Below are positions 15,333 through 22,804 of a stretch of DNA of 23,187 nt, piece after piece. Within the stretch, counting starts at the first letter, position 1. Each line of letters begins with the position of its first letter. Source of the stretch: Thermoplasmatota archaeon. GTDB lineage: Archaea > Thermoplasmatota > Thermoplasmata > Thermoplasmatales > Thermoplasmataceae. A model generated the notes under the pieces. The model worked only from the letters and a program-made list of their open reading frames with translations, did no database searches and had not been told where the DNA came from. The translations under genes and the position numbers were made by a program. The stretch covers positions 1 to 23,187 of the forward strand of contig JAMDCG010000067.1 of assembly GCA_023489425.1 (NCBI GenBank), written 5' to 3'.

Positions 15333-16912
15333 ATTTCTTCTGTCATATCAAGAGACTGGAAAACCCTTCTCCTGTCCTTGTAGAACTGGTTTACCATATA
15401 GTAGAAGTCCTTGTAATTTGAAATTCCCTTCTCTATCATCTTGTCCAGTATCCTTGCCCTCAGATCGATCTCTTTTTCAAGTTCGTCCTCAAACTTTCCC
15501 TCTTTTTCAGCTATCTTCTTTATGGCATAACTGAAGCCGGAGTAGTTCTGGGTATCGGACTGTTCGTTTAGTATGAATGCGTTATTGATAAGTATGTCCT
15601 TTGAAATACTGTCCTGGCCAGCTATTTCAGATATTGTTCTTATTCTTCTCCTTGATCCCCTGTCATCAGTTACATTCTGAAGTATTACTGCAACATCAAG
15701 TGTTAGAAGCAGATTTCTTGGAATGTTTATCGGTTTTGACTCCATCCTGTGAATGAATGTGCTAATATCGTCGGCATGGAAAGTTCCATAGACATACCTT
15801 CCAATGGACATTGCCTGAAATAGTGTGAATGCTTCAGCACCTCTAACTTCTCCAACAATCACATAGCTGGGTCTCTGTCTCATGGTCACAGTGAGCAGAT
15901 CAAACATATCTATCTCTCCTGCCCTCTTTCCCGTTTCAGGATCAAGCTTGCCATATCCTGTCCTCGTTACCATAGGAACCCAGTTTTCGTGGACTAGATT
16001 GATTTCCCTGGTATCTTCTATGGAAACTATCTTCTTCTGCGCTGGTATGAAGAGTAGTATTGCGTTCATGAGGGTTGTTTTACCTGTTGCAGTCCCACCC
16101 ACTACCATAACGTTCCCGCCATATTCAGTAAGAAGCCAGAAATAGGCAAACACCCTGGTGTTACATAGTGATCTCTGGATTAGATCAAGTGGTGTCAGCG
16201 GTTCTTCCTTGAATTTTCTTATGGTAAAGGAAGATCCCTTGTTTGTTATGTATTTTCCAATTGAGGCAGAAATCCTGGAGCCATCCTCCAGTGTTGCATC
16301 TACAATGGGGTTTGATATGGATATGTGCCTTCCAACATCCTGAAGCATCTTCTTAACGAAGGTTTCAAGTTCATCAACATCTTCATATATTATATTGGTC
16401 GGAATGAAACCGAAGGCCTTATGATAAACGAACACAGGAACACCAGGAGCATCGCATGAAATATCCTCTATATTGGCATCCCTCATAATCGGGTCTATCT
16501 TTCCGAATCCCTTTATGTCCCTCTCTACATAGTATGTCAGGCTGTCCATTTCATCAGGCGTGAATGAATTTGTCATTCTCAGGGCTTTTGTGAACTGTTC
16601 CACTGCATCCTCCTTCGTCAGCACACTTATGTTATACATTTCCGGATCAGTGATGGATGCGATGAATTCATTCCTGTATTTAGCATACAATTTGGCGACC
16701 CTTTCCCTCACCTCAGGTTCATTGACCTCGTACCTGAAAATGGTAGCACCTCTGTCAAAATATACCCTTGAGAATACAGTACCAGGTATCAATTCCTGAA
16801 AGAACTTATCCTCGTTAGTCCTCTTCACAGTCCTGACAGGAGTTATAACCTGCCTGCTGAGGAATTTCCTCTTCTTAGTCTTCTTCTTCTTTGTTTTGGA
16901 AAATAACGCCAT
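15323..16912 (-). CDS. Type II/IV secretion and pilus ATPase (TadA/FlaI-like), second copy
   Basis: This 529-aa secretion ATPase has Walker A GGTATGKT (residues 272-279), Asp box IEDTREI (298-304), Walker B YVIVGE (350-355) and His box GTFHAD, all intact. It has the FlaI/TadA-type N-terminal domain and a C-terminal helical extension. ATP hydrolysis would power pilus assembly or secretion at the inner face of the membrane. It is the fourth gene of the operon; its ATG abuts the TadC-like gene's stop and a GGGGTG Shine-Dalgarno sits 6 nt upstream inside that gene. The N-terminus MALFSKTKKKKTKK is basic and nearly the same as that of the first ATPase (MPLFSPTKKKEKK), so the genes look like a duplicated pair. 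Confidence 0.9.
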   Translation of the reverse strand: MALFSKTKKKKTKKRKFLSRQVITPVRTVKRTNEDKFFQELIPGTVFSRVYFDRGATIFRYEVNEPEVRERVAKLYAKYRNEFIASITDPEMYNISVLTKEDAVEQFTKALRMTNSFTPDEMDSLTYYVERDIKGFGKIDPIMRDANIEDISCDAPGVPVFVYHKAFGFIPTNIIYEDVDELETFVKKMLQDVGRHISISNPIVDATLEDGSRISASIGKYITNKGSSFTIRKFKEEPLTPLDLIQRSLCNTRVFAYFWLLTEYGGNVMVVGGTATGKTTLMNAILLFIPAQKKIVSIEDTREINLVHENWVPMVTRTGYGKLDPETGKRAGEIDMFDLLTVTMRQRPSYVIVGEVRGAEAFTLFQAMSIGRYVYGTFHADDISTFIHRMESKPINIPRNLLLTLDVAVILQNVTDDRGSRRRIRTISEIAGQDSISKDILINNAFILNEQSDTQNYSGFSYAIKKIAEKEGKFEDELEKEIDLRARILDKMIEKGISNYKDFYYMVNQFYKDRRRVFQSLDMTEEIQV

Positions 16913-17767
16913 TTAGAGCACCCCTATTACAGCAAGAACCATTATACTTATCAGAACAAGCACGCCTGACATCATGGCTCCAGATGTTAGCCTGCCATCC
17001 CTGAAAACTCCAGATATGAGACCACTTGCAGCACTTTGAACTATGACACCAGCTGAGAATAGCTTTTCTATCAATCCATAGGAAGACGAAGCAAGATTCA
17101 GCACACCACCGCCGCTCAGGCCTCCACCTGCAATCTGTGGGAAGAAAAATGTATCCAGCATTACTATAACGAAAAGGAAGACACCGAATGAAGTTGCAAG
17201 GGTGGTTGAATAACTTCTCATATCTGCAAATCTGCTCTCCCTCATTAAATAGGTCTGGGTCGTGAAACTTGATACGAGGGATATGACATCAGACGTATTG
17301 CTGCCTGATTCACTGGCCTTCTTTATGATCTTTCCAACCCTTATTATTGATGGTGATTTCAGTCTCTTTCCAAAGTCATTCAGGGCAGTTTCTACCGGTA
17401 TTCCAAGCTTGACCATTCCAGCCAGATGTTCAATCTCAATGGATAACGGACCATACTTATTTTCAGCCGATCTGAGTATGGCTTCTGACATTGGAGTTCC
17501 AAAATTTGTATGTCCGGCTAAATCCCTGAGGAAATCGGGCAGCCTTCTTTCTGCCTCCTCTATCCTCTTCACTCTGGCAAAATCTGCAAGACCAAATGGA
17601 AAGAACAGTATCACCATTGCTATGGAAGATAATGTTAGTGGATGAACCAGCGGATTCAGATCATTTATCTTGAAGAAATATCCAGTGAAGAACAGGATAA
17701 ATATTGTCAGGACAGAGCCTGCAAGTGCCACATACCTTAGCTCAATTCCTCCGATTTCGCCCTTCAT
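16913..17767 (-). CDS. TadC/GspF-like pilus membrane protein
   Basis: This 284-aa protein has about five hydrophobic segments (for example YVALAGSVLTIFILFFTGYF near the N-terminus, LATSFGVFLFVIVMLDTFFF, and a final AMMSGVLVLISIMVLAVIGVL) around a cytosolic helical part (RRLPDFLRDLAGHTNFGTPM and the EIEHLAGMVKLGIPVETAL repeat) that is the T2SSF/TadC signature. It would form the inner-membrane platform of the pilus motor together with the TadB-like protein encoded just before it. Its ATG overlaps that gene's stop (4 bp), with GAGGTG 5 nt upstream as ribosome-binding site. The family assignment is firm; which pilus it serves is not visible here. Confidence 0.86.
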   Translation of the reverse strand: MKGEIGGIELRYVALAGSVLTIFILFFTGYFFKINDLNPLVHPLTLSSIAMVILFFPFGLADFARVKRIEEAERRLPDFLRDLAGHTNFGTPMSEAILRSAENKYGPLSIEIEHLAGMVKLGIPVETALNDFGKRLKSPSIIRVGKIIKKASESGSNTSDVISLVSSFTTQTYLMRESRFADMRSYSTTLATSFGVFLFVIVMLDTFFFPQIAGGGLSGGGVLNLASSSYGLIEKLFSAGVIVQSAASGLISGVFRDGRLTSGAMMSGVLVLISIMVLAVIGVL

Positions 17768-18738
17768 ACGTCCACCTCACCTATGGTGCTGCTAAGGATC
17801 AGCGCAAACATAATGGCTATAATGGGGATTATAAGGAACACTATCAGGTACAGCACCGTATCTGTCAGCGCCCCTTCTCCCGGTATGACGGAAGTTACAG
17901 TACCTATGATGACCATCAGTATGAGCGGAAACATTATTCCTACAATTATATAACTCTCAGCAAGAACTGAAAGAGATTCTGTGTTCCTTTTGATAAGTGT
18001 GCTTAGCTCAGTCTGGTACTGTACAGCCTTATCCTTGAAATAGCTCTTCAGGTCACCGCCTGATGTGAGGGTGGTTATTATCCCCTGGAAAAATTCGGAG
18101 AGCCTCTGGGAGGGAGAATTTGCTGCACCGTCTTTAACTGCATTTATTATATCCTCCCCAAACAGTCTTGTGGATACTGCTATACTCTTTGCCTCCCTTG
18201 CCAGTTCACCATACTCCGTACTGTTAGAAAGTTCATACATTATGTTCTCAACAGGCATATCTGCAGAGGCCATAGTTGCGATATAACCCATGGCCAGCGG
18301 CAGTACCGCATCGATCTTTTTTCTACGCGTGCCCGCAATTGAATTCGGATATCCTGCCATGACCGCAAAATATACTATCACTGCAAGGAACCAGAATGCA
18401 AAGGATAGATAGGTATAAGAAGGAAATTGCAGTGAAAATATATTCACCACTACAAAGCTCACAACCATGAATATGACTGCTATCATTATTCCTCTGGAAT
18501 AATACTCTATTGCGTCTATAGGCATTTTAGCCTTCCTAAGGCTCTCATCCATCTTTTCTGTCTGAACATATCTTTCTACGAGATGGCCGAACACCCTGAC
18601 AGAGAAGACATCAAATATGGTAGGTGCTGGAATGACCACTTTTACGGGTTTAGGATTCAACTTCTTGTTCAGGTTTGACAGGAAGCCGTTACCCTTGTTT
18701 TCCTTCTTGATCTGTATGTCCTGGCTTTTATGCATCAT
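17764..18738 (-). CDS. TadB/GspF-like pilus membrane protein
   Basis: This 324-aa protein has a soluble basic N-terminal part (HKSQDIQIKKENKG), two membrane segments (MIAVIFMVVSFVVVNIFSL and YLSFAFWFLAVIVYFAVMAGYP), the T2SSF helix block (DAVLPLAMGYIATMASADMP, YELSNSTEYGELAREAKSIA) and two final membrane segments (ESYIIVGIMFPLILMVIIGT and LYLIVFLIIPIIAIMFALIL). This is the TadB/TadC platform fold, separate from the single FlaJ-type protein of archaella, which is about twice as long. Its ATG overlaps the stop of the upstream ATPase gene by 4 bp, and the next gene starts inside its stop, so it is translationally coupled on both sides. Confidence 0.86.
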   Translation of the reverse strand: MMHKSQDIQIKKENKGNGFLSNLNKKLNPKPVKVVIPAPTIFDVFSVRVFGHLVERYVQTEKMDESLRKAKMPIDAIEYYSRGIMIAVIFMVVSFVVVNIFSLQFPSYTYLSFAFWFLAVIVYFAVMAGYPNSIAGTRRKKIDAVLPLAMGYIATMASADMPVENIMYELSNSTEYGELAREAKSIAVSTRLFGEDIINAVKDGAANSPSQRLSEFFQGIITTLTSGGDLKSYFKDKAVQYQTELSTLIKRNTESLSVLAESYIIVGIMFPLILMVIIGTVTSVIPGEGALTDTVLYLIVFLIIPIIAIMFALILSSTIGEVDV

Positions 18739-20312
18739 ATACCACTCGCCATCTTCATTGCTGTTTCAGGATCTTTATAATATATATTGATTATCCTTGT
18801 AATATTCGTATAATCCGTTATGTTATTTTTGACCATTCCATCCAGCAGAGCCCTGCGTCTCTCAAACTCAAAGTTCATTTCTTCCTGGGTCCACTGTTTA
18901 GTATCCCGTATCTCGTTCAGGATCTTGCTGAATCCTGAAAATACCTGTTCATTCTGGTTGAAATCATAGGAAAATACCTTATTATACATTATCTCTCCAG
19001 AATCCTGATCTGTTCCCACAATTTCGTCAATCTCCATCAACTTTCTCATATTCCTGCTTCCGACCCTTACGAATTTATTGAATATCACAATGTTAAGTGC
19101 ACCGATAAGTACTCTTGGAATATTTAGCGGATTTGATTCCAGCCTGTTTACAAGGGTCTCCATGGAGTCTGCGTGAATGGTTGAATATGCAGTGTGCCCC
19201 GTTGAAATGGCCTGAAATAGGGAATAAGACTCTCTTCCCCTTATTTCCCCAAGCACGATATATGTGGGCCTCTGCCTCATTGCCATCTTTACAAGTTCAA
19301 ACATGCCTATGGGAGGATTCTTTGAATCACCATTGGCAGTGGAATAGATACTTTCCCTTGTTGAAGTTGCCACCCAGTTCTGATGCATTATGTTGATTTC
19401 CCTAGTTTCCTCTATGGAGAAAACCTTTGTATTTGATGGTATGAACATGAGAATTGCATTTATGGTGCTTGTCTTCCCAACTCCTGGAACACCGGCAATG
19501 ATGGCAGATTTCAGATTTTCAACAGCAAACCAGAGATATGTAACAAGTTCAGAGGTTGCCGCACCATACTTTATCAGTTCCACAGGGGTGAATGGTGATT
19601 CCCTGAATAACCTGAATGTAAACGCAGAACCCTTCGTAGAAATCTCATTGCCGAAAGTCAACTGAATCCTGTGTCCTTGAGGAAAAGTACCATCTATGAT
19701 AGGTTCATTCATGGAAACTTCTTTCCCGCACATCTGTGCCAGTCGGACAACATATGAATCAAGGTCTTTTTCATTATCGAAAACTATGTTCGTCTTCAGG
19801 GAGCCATGTATTTTATGCTCCACATATACAGGAATACCGACTCCATTACAGGAGACATCCTCAACCAAAGGATCCCTTACAACAGGTTCAAGAGGTCCAT
19901 ATCCCTCATAGTTTCTCTTAATGAAATACTTGATCTTGTCCACTGTTCTTCTGTTAAGTTTATACTTTCTACCCTTCAGGTATGAGTCTATGACTTTCTC
20001 AATCGTTAGCTGGGATAGATCCTCGGGTAGATTTTTCGAACTTTTAACTATCTGTTCCATGTTCTTTGATATCTTCTTGAGCAGGATTTCCTCATCTGAA
20101 GACAGAACAGGCTCATTAGCAATATATATGGATTCCATGCTTGTTGGGTTCCATGAAATCTCAACTGTCACGGTCTGTGGTATGATATTGTATTCGTCAA
20201 GGATTTCGTATTTTCCTACCGCTGGAACTTCAGAAATTCTTTCTTCTCTCTTGGTTGGTACATTTCTAACAGGTTTCTTTTCCTTTTTTTTAGTAGGAGA
20301 AAATAAAGGCAT
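18735..20312 (-). CDS. Type II/IV secretion and pilus ATPase (TadA/FlaI-like), first copy
   Basis: This 525-aa ATPase leads the operon. Walker A is GVPGVGKT (residues 274-281), Asp box IEETREI (300-306), Walker B YIVLGE (351-356) and His box STIHAD. The N-terminal domain (about 1-250) and the LFRESPFTPVELIKYG stretch match FlaI/TadA-type proteins, and the C-terminal helices (MVKNNITDYTNITRIINIYY) correspond to those of the second ATPase. Both ATPases are therefore predicted active. The leading sequence MPLFSPTKKKEKKPVRN is basic and may bind membrane lipids or a partner. The promoter region lies at 20313-20345, with tRNA-Ala divergent on the other side. Two ATPases in one Tad-like operon is unusual. 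Confidence 0.9.
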   Translation of the reverse strand: MPLFSPTKKKEKKPVRNVPTKREERISEVPAVGKYEILDEYNIIPQTVTVEISWNPTSMESIYIANEPVLSSDEEILLKKISKNMEQIVKSSKNLPEDLSQLTIEKVIDSYLKGRKYKLNRRTVDKIKYFIKRNYEGYGPLEPVVRDPLVEDVSCNGVGIPVYVEHKIHGSLKTNIVFDNEKDLDSYVVRLAQMCGKEVSMNEPIIDGTFPQGHRIQLTFGNEISTKGSAFTFRLFRESPFTPVELIKYGAATSELVTYLWFAVENLKSAIIAGVPGVGKTSTINAILMFIPSNTKVFSIEETREINIMHQNWVATSTRESIYSTANGDSKNPPIGMFELVKMAMRQRPTYIVLGEIRGRESYSLFQAISTGHTAYSTIHADSMETLVNRLESNPLNIPRVLIGALNIVIFNKFVRVGSRNMRKLMEIDEIVGTDQDSGEIMYNKVFSYDFNQNEQVFSGFSKILNEIRDTKQWTQEEMNFEFERRRALLDGMVKNNITDYTNITRIINIYYKDPETAMKMASGI

Positions 20313-20325
20313 TTAAAACATCTAA

Positions 20326-20345
20326 TATAATTAATTAATTAAAGA
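20326..20345 (-). promoter_or_regulatory. Promoter of the Tad-like operon
   Basis: On the minus strand TTTAATTAATTAATTA is centred about 28 nt before the ATG at 20312, so the mRNA is probably leaderless. The same AATTAATTAATTA element precedes thrB and, in shorter form, nadE. Confidence 0.4.
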
Positions 20346-20384
20346 TTATGGTTGACTCCAAATATAAAACGCTAAATAACACTA

Positions 20385-20394
20385 AAATATTATA
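20385..20394 (+). promoter_or_regulatory. TATA-box promoter of tRNA-Ala
   Basis: AAATATTATA is centred about 30 nt before the tRNA start at 20420, as expected for an archaeal tRNA promoter. Confidence 0.5.
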
Positions 20395-20419
20395 CCAAAG
20401 AAGTATTATCGGGATTATA

Positions 20420-20491
20420 GGGCTGGTAGATCAGAGGTAGATCGCTTCCTTGGCATGGAAGAGGCCAGGGGTTCAATTCCCCTCCAGTCCA
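20420..20491 (+). tRNA. tRNA-Ala (anticodon GGC)
   Basis: The 72-nt cloverleaf is complete. The acceptor stem is GGGCTGG (20420-20426) with CCAGTCC (20484-20490), including one G-T pair, and discriminator A. The D stem is GATC/GATC. The anticodon stem CTTCC/GGAAG carries loop TTGGCAT, with anticodon GGC at 20452-20454. The variable region is AGGCC, and the T stem AGGGG/CCCCT carries loop TTCAATT. GGC reads GCC/GCU alanine codons. The 3' CCA is not encoded. A TATA box precedes it and a T-run follows. Confidence 0.95.
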
Positions 20492-20506
20492 TTATTGAAC
20501 ATGTTA

Positions 20507-20534
20507 AATAATAATTATTGTTCTAGGATTTTTT
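20507..20534 (+). terminator. Probable terminator of tRNA-Ala
   Basis: A weak AT-rich inverted repeat (AATAAT - ATTATT) is followed by a run of six T at 20529-20534. T-tracts are the usual archaeal termination signal. The 20492-20622 stretch contains no credible gene. Confidence 0.35.
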
Positions 20535-20622
20535 CCTTACAGTTTAGATTTTGGAAAGGTCATAAAGCTGGAATCAAGATTTAAAAATTATAGTTTGTAA
20601 GAGGTTGGAATAAAACTGTTGA

Positions 20623-21402
20623 TTAAATACCAGATCTGATACTTTTGTATATCCTGAGGGAAATACCCAGAAATATCAGCATTACTATCAGCAGCACACC
20701 GGCATAAAAGAATGTTCCTGAGGTAACTGTAGAAATAAGAGAATCTCTCAATATATTTGCAATGAAACTCAGTGGGTTTGATCCTGAAAGTGTTCTCAGC
20801 CAAAGGGGTGTTGTGGATGTGATTGGATAGAAAGCGGTGCTTGCAAAGTCCAGCATGAAGAACAGGACTATTGTGATCGTGTTGTATGCCTGCATTGACT
20901 TGGACAATCCCGATATTATGAGGAATAGAGATGAAAACAACATCGTTCCAACTACAATTGCAAACACTGACAGCAGTATACTTTCTGGAGTTACAATTAC
21001 TGAGATCGGGATGAGAAGTGAAAAACCAAGCATGATCAGGGAGCCCACAAGCGCAAAAATTATTGAAACTGTTATTATCCCAAGAAGATAATCAATTCTC
21101 CTGAATGGTCCAACCATAATCCTCTCAAACATCCCCCATCTCCTGTCTGACCACAGCATGCTTCCTCCGATGTTTCCTGCAGTGAAGGACTCCAGTGCTA
21201 TGATTCCAGGAGCGAGGAAAGTTGTATATGAAACTGATCCTCCTGATTGAAGTGGAACGCCAGTAGTCACAATGCCCTGGAACATGAACCCCATCACAAA
21301 GAGATAGAGCGTTGGTAGGCCTAACATGAATATCAGGGTTCCAATATCAATATTCACGATTATGTTTCTTATGGTAAGACGAAGGAAAGCAGGTATCTTC
21401 AT
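20623..21402 (-). CDS. ABC-2 type transporter permease (DrrB-like)
   Basis: This 259-aa membrane protein has six hydrophobic segments in the ABC-2 pattern: IDIGTLIFMLGLPTLYLFVM, a long extracytoplasmic loop with the SYTTFLAPGIIALESFTAG signature, VSIIFALVGSLIMLGFSLL, SILLSVFAIVVGTMLFSSL, TITIVLFFMLDFASTAFYPI and a last segment near the C-terminus. It would form the membrane channel of an exporter with the ATP-binding protein encoded just upstream; the ATG lies inside that gene's stop (4-bp overlap), with GGTGG upstream as ribosome-binding site. Substrate unknown: DrrAB-type pairs export drugs, lipids or small hydrophobic compounds. Confidence 0.88.
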   Translation of the reverse strand: MKIPAFLRLTIRNIIVNIDIGTLIFMLGLPTLYLFVMGFMFQGIVTTGVPLQSGGSVSYTTFLAPGIIALESFTAGNIGGSMLWSDRRWGMFERIMVGPFRRIDYLLGIITVSIIFALVGSLIMLGFSLLIPISVIVTPESILLSVFAIVVGTMLFSSLFLIISGLSKSMQAYNTITIVLFFMLDFASTAFYPITSTTPLWLRTLSGSNPLSFIANILRDSLISTVTSGTFFYAGVLLIVMLIFLGISLRIYKSIRSGI

Positions 21403-22334
21403 TTTTCAACCACCTTCATGAACACATCATCCAGAGTTGGATTATCGATCATGATCTTATCAGATTTTATGCCCATTTCAGATAAGTTTTGAAGTAATTT
21501 TCCTACTATGGTTTCTATCTTATCAGATACCACTAAGATCTCATTGTTGGTAATGTCTACTTCCGTAATGTTTCCACCCTGAATTCCAGAGATGAGGTCT
21601 TCCTTCTTTACTGATATCTCAGAGGTATAACCAATTTTCAGCGTTCTCAATGCTCCATATTTTGTCTTGAGATCTGATGATGTACCCTCTGCCACCTTCT
21701 TTCCGTTATTAACTATCCCTATCCTGTCACAGATATAGTCCGCTTCTTCAAGATTCTGTGTTGTGAATAGTACAGTCATCCCCTTTTTCGCCTGGGATTT
21801 TACATAATCCAGTATTGTCCTTCTCATTATGGGATCAAGGCCTACAGTTGGCTCATCAAGGAAGAATACGTCCATGTCATGCATGAATTCCCTTGCTACC
21901 TGGACCCTCTTCTTCTGACCGCCACTCAGGTCATACATCCTCTTCTTTCTAAGTTCATTCAGATCAAAAAGATCCATCAGCATTTCTTTCCTTGATTTTG
22001 TCTCTTCCCTTGGCAATTCCCACATCATACCGTACAGTTTGAAGTTATTCTCAACAGTCGTGAAATCAAAGGCTTCTTCCTGTTGCACCACTCCTATCCT
22101 CCTCCTGATTTCAGTACCATTTTTTGAAACATCAAGGCCAAGAACCTCTGCCAATCCTGAATCATATCCTATAAGTGTAGTCAGAATCTTTATCGTTGTA
22201 CTCTTTCCAGCACCGTTTCTTCCAAGCAGGCCGTACACTTCTCCTTTCCCGACATTAAAAGAAAGATGGTCAACAGCGAGTTTCTTGCCATCATAAGATT
22301 TCACAAGTTCGTCAACAACTATTGCTTCTTGCAC
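21399..22334 (-). CDS. ABC transporter ATP-binding protein (DrrA-like)
   Basis: This 311-aa ATPase has Walker A LLGRNGAGKSTTIK (about residues 37-50), Q-loop region GVVQQEEAFDF, signature DLSGGQKKRVQVAREF, Walker B VFFLDEPTVGLDP, and a switch segment TTQNLEEAD in which Gln replaces the usual His. The Gln is normal for the DrrA subgroup, so it supports the exporter assignment. The C-terminal about 90 residues form the DrrA-type extension. Translation probably starts at GTG 22334: no in-frame ATG precedes it, GGTGA is too close to act as Shine-Dalgarno, and CTTTTTATC is at TATA distance (about 22357), suggesting a leaderless mRNA. Confidence 0.92.
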   Translation of the reverse strand: MQEAIVVDELVKSYDGKKLAVDHLSFNVGKGEVYGLLGRNGAGKSTTIKILTTLIGYDSGLAEVLGLDVSKNGTEIRRRIGVVQQEEAFDFTTVENNFKLYGMMWELPREETKSRKEMLMDLFDLNELRKKRMYDLSGGQKKRVQVAREFMHDMDVFFLDEPTVGLDPIMRRTILDYVKSQAKKGMTVLFTTQNLEEADYICDRIGIVNNGKKVAEGTSSDLKTKYGALRTLKIGYTSEISVKKEDLISGIQGGNITEVDITNNEILVVSDKIETIVGKLLQNLSEMGIKSDKIMIDNPTLDDVFMKVVEK

Positions 22335-22397
22335 GTCACCATGATACTACAAAAGATAAAAAGAAATTGTCTTCATCCGGAAAAAGGGCGATGTTGT

Positions 22398-22411
22398 AAG
22401 TATAACTTAGA
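22398..22411 (+). promoter_or_regulatory. TATA-like promoter of the small TusA-like gene
   Basis: TAAGTATAACTTAG predicts transcription from near 22431, giving a leader of about 34 nt that carries AGGTGG before the ATG at 22465. It is one of few genes here with a leader and Shine-Dalgarno at the head of a transcript. Confidence 0.35.
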
Positions 22412-22464
22412 AATGTTCTTTCAGTTTGAAGATATACATGTCATGTACAATTTAGGTGGTAGAA

Positions 22465-22716
22465 ATGATTGAGGAGGATTATAGATACATAAGTTGCGGT
22501 GGTGATCCACTAACATATCTCAAGAGTGCATTTAAGGCCATGAAAATCGAGCTCGAGCCTGGACAGGAAGGGAGAATGCTTCTCACGAAAGAAAAGTTTC
22601 CCTATGACAGAAACATATTCTCATCCCTGGCTGCACAGAATGCAATGGATATAACAAAATTTGAAGAGAAAGAGGGTGAATTGACAATAGAATTGTTAAG
22701 GAACCAGCAGAATTGA
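22465..22716 (+). CDS. Small TusA-like protein, 83 aa (divergent)
   Basis: From the ATG at 22465 (AGGTGG at 22454-22459, 5 nt upstream, fixes the start; an earlier in-frame GTG at 22456 lies inside it) the protein has 83 residues. Its layout resembles TusA/SirA: a first strand ending in Cys (YISCGGDP, Cys11), a helix (LTYLKSAFKAMK), the 'LEPGQEGRMLL' segment matching the TusA L-x-P-G-E/Q strand, a second helix (IFSSLAAQNA) and a last strand (ELTIELLRN). TusA carries persulfide on the Cys of CPxP; here the motif reads CGGDP, so sulfur transfer is plausible but unproven. Its only neighbour is treY, so context does not help. Confidence 0.5.
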   Translation: MIEEDYRYISCGGDPLTYLKSAFKAMKIELEPGQEGRMLLTKEKFPYDRNIFSSLAAQNAMDITKFEEKEGELTIELLRNQQN

Positions 22717-22804
22717 ATCTAAAAATCCTATTTTATATGCGGGCTTTTTCATCATATAAGTAAGTTGTGACAAACTGTTTTATTTGATCCTGCGTTCAAA
22801 ATAC

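Noticed and set aside
15323..20312. Archaellum (fla/arl) operon
   Set aside because: FlaI is normally paired with one long FlaJ and with FlaF, FlaG and FlaH; none of these are present, and the platform is split into two short TadB/TadC-like proteins.
22727..22760. Terminator after the TusA-like gene
   Set aside because: A T5 run and an AT-rich stretch exist, but there is no hairpin and the signal is no stronger than background AT-rich intergenic DNA.
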